Source: Odobenus rosmarus divergens (taxonomy: Eukaryota > Chordata > Mammalia > Carnivora > Odobenidae). From it: 64,000 nt of DNA. Shown piece after piece: positions 63,536 through 64,000 of the stretch; positions within the stretch are counted from its first letter, which is position 1, and the number at the start of each line of letters is the position of its first letter. Location: the NCBI RefSeq assembly GCF_000321225.1, contig NW_004451423.1, positions 145,486-209,485 of the forward strand. Reading direction: 5' to 3'. The translations under genes and the position numbers were made by a program. The notes beneath the pieces are model-generated. The model was not told where the DNA came from, searched no databases, and saw only the letters and a list, made by a program, of their open reading frames with translations.

Positions 63536-64000
63536 CCAATTAATAACAAAATCAAAGAAACACATTGACAATATTATAATAATAGTAGGGGACTTTAACA
63601 CCCCCTCACTGAAATGGATAGATCATCTAAGCAAAAGATCAACAAAGAAAATAAAGGCTTGAAATGGCACATTAACCCAGATGGACTTCACAGATATATT
63701 CAGAACATTCCATTCCAAAGCAACAGAATGCACAGTCTTCTCTAGTGCCCATGGAACATTCTCCAGAATAGATCACATCCTGGGTCACAAATCAGGTCTC
63801 AACCAGTACCAAAAGAATGGGATCATTCCCTGCATATTTTCAGACCACGATGCTTTGAAACTAGAACTCAATCACAAAAGGAAAGTTGGAAAGAACTCAA
63901 CTACATGGTGGCTAAAGAGCATCCTACTAAAGAATGAATGGGTCAACCAGGAAATTAAAGAAGAACTAAAACAATTCATGGAAACCAATGAAAATGAAAA
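63536..64000 (+). mobile_element. Inverted L1 ORF2 5' segment, reaching the window edge
   Basis: In plus orientation this encodes the end of the endonuclease domain and the start of the linker ([20 protein letters not shown] through NQEIKEELKQFMETNENEN), with one frameshift region. It abuts the minus-strand L1 directly and is cut by the window end. Confidence 0.85.

Overview
The window is nuclear DNA from a carnivoran mammal. The main evidence is the many tRNA-Lys-derived CAN-SINE (SINEC) copies, about two dozen on both strands. Their heads read GGGCGCCTGGGTGGCTCAG and they end in AAATAAATAAA tails. There are also L1 copies with the caniform 3' UTR. The youngest SINEs (45353-45541 and 48052-48345) carry a head and CT-rich body that I associate with arctoid caniforms (bear, panda, seal) rather than dog or mustelid; that placement is from memory. 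Two runs of N (25406-26325 and 48173-48222) point to a draft scaffold. Nothing microbial is present: no operons, CRISPR arrays or phage genes.

Only two places hold sequence derived from cellular protein genes. (1) 5365-6400, minus strand: a GC-rich terminal exon with an open frame of about 292 residues and a proline-rich C terminus. It has a plausible splice acceptor upstream and an AATAAA signal downstream. I do not recognise the gene. (2) 24354-26832, plus strand: a chimeric processed retrocopy. The 5' UTR and first ~69 codons of PTGR1 are joined to the 3' half and 3' UTR of ARL6IP1, with a poly(A) tail and a 17-bp target-site duplication. The join is out of frame.

Layout. 1-5360: mostly unique AT-rich DNA with one L1 tail and two SINEs. 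5365-6400: the proline-rich exon. 6400-13790: unique DNA with SINE and MIR copies. 13794-16418: a MER20-like element, then an old hAT-like element broken up by three LTRs and a SINE, themselves partly nested. 16.4-24.3 kb: unique DNA, one ERV LTR, SINEs, an L1 ORF2 fragment and an LTR-like repeat. 24.35-26.83 kb: the chimeric retrocopy. 27-30.7 kb: SINE, a second LTR-like repeat, and a MaLR element with both LTRs. 31.4-37.6 kb: old and younger L1s with nested insertions. 37.6-52.4 kb: SINEs, MIRs, an L1 with an apparent 3' transduction, and unique DNA. 52.44-58.12 kb: a near full-length but dead minus-strand L1 with an internal inverted duplication. 60.56-64.0 kb: a plus-strand L1 fragment invaded by a minus-strand L1 with a twin-priming-type inversion that runs off the window edge.

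I found no new multi-gene system. The most notable items are the PTGR1/ARL6IP1 chimera, the unassigned proline-rich exon, the L1 rearrangements, and a probable assembly error at 48119-48276. Repeat family names are from recognition by eye, and boundaries are approximate unless a target-site duplication (TSD) is given.
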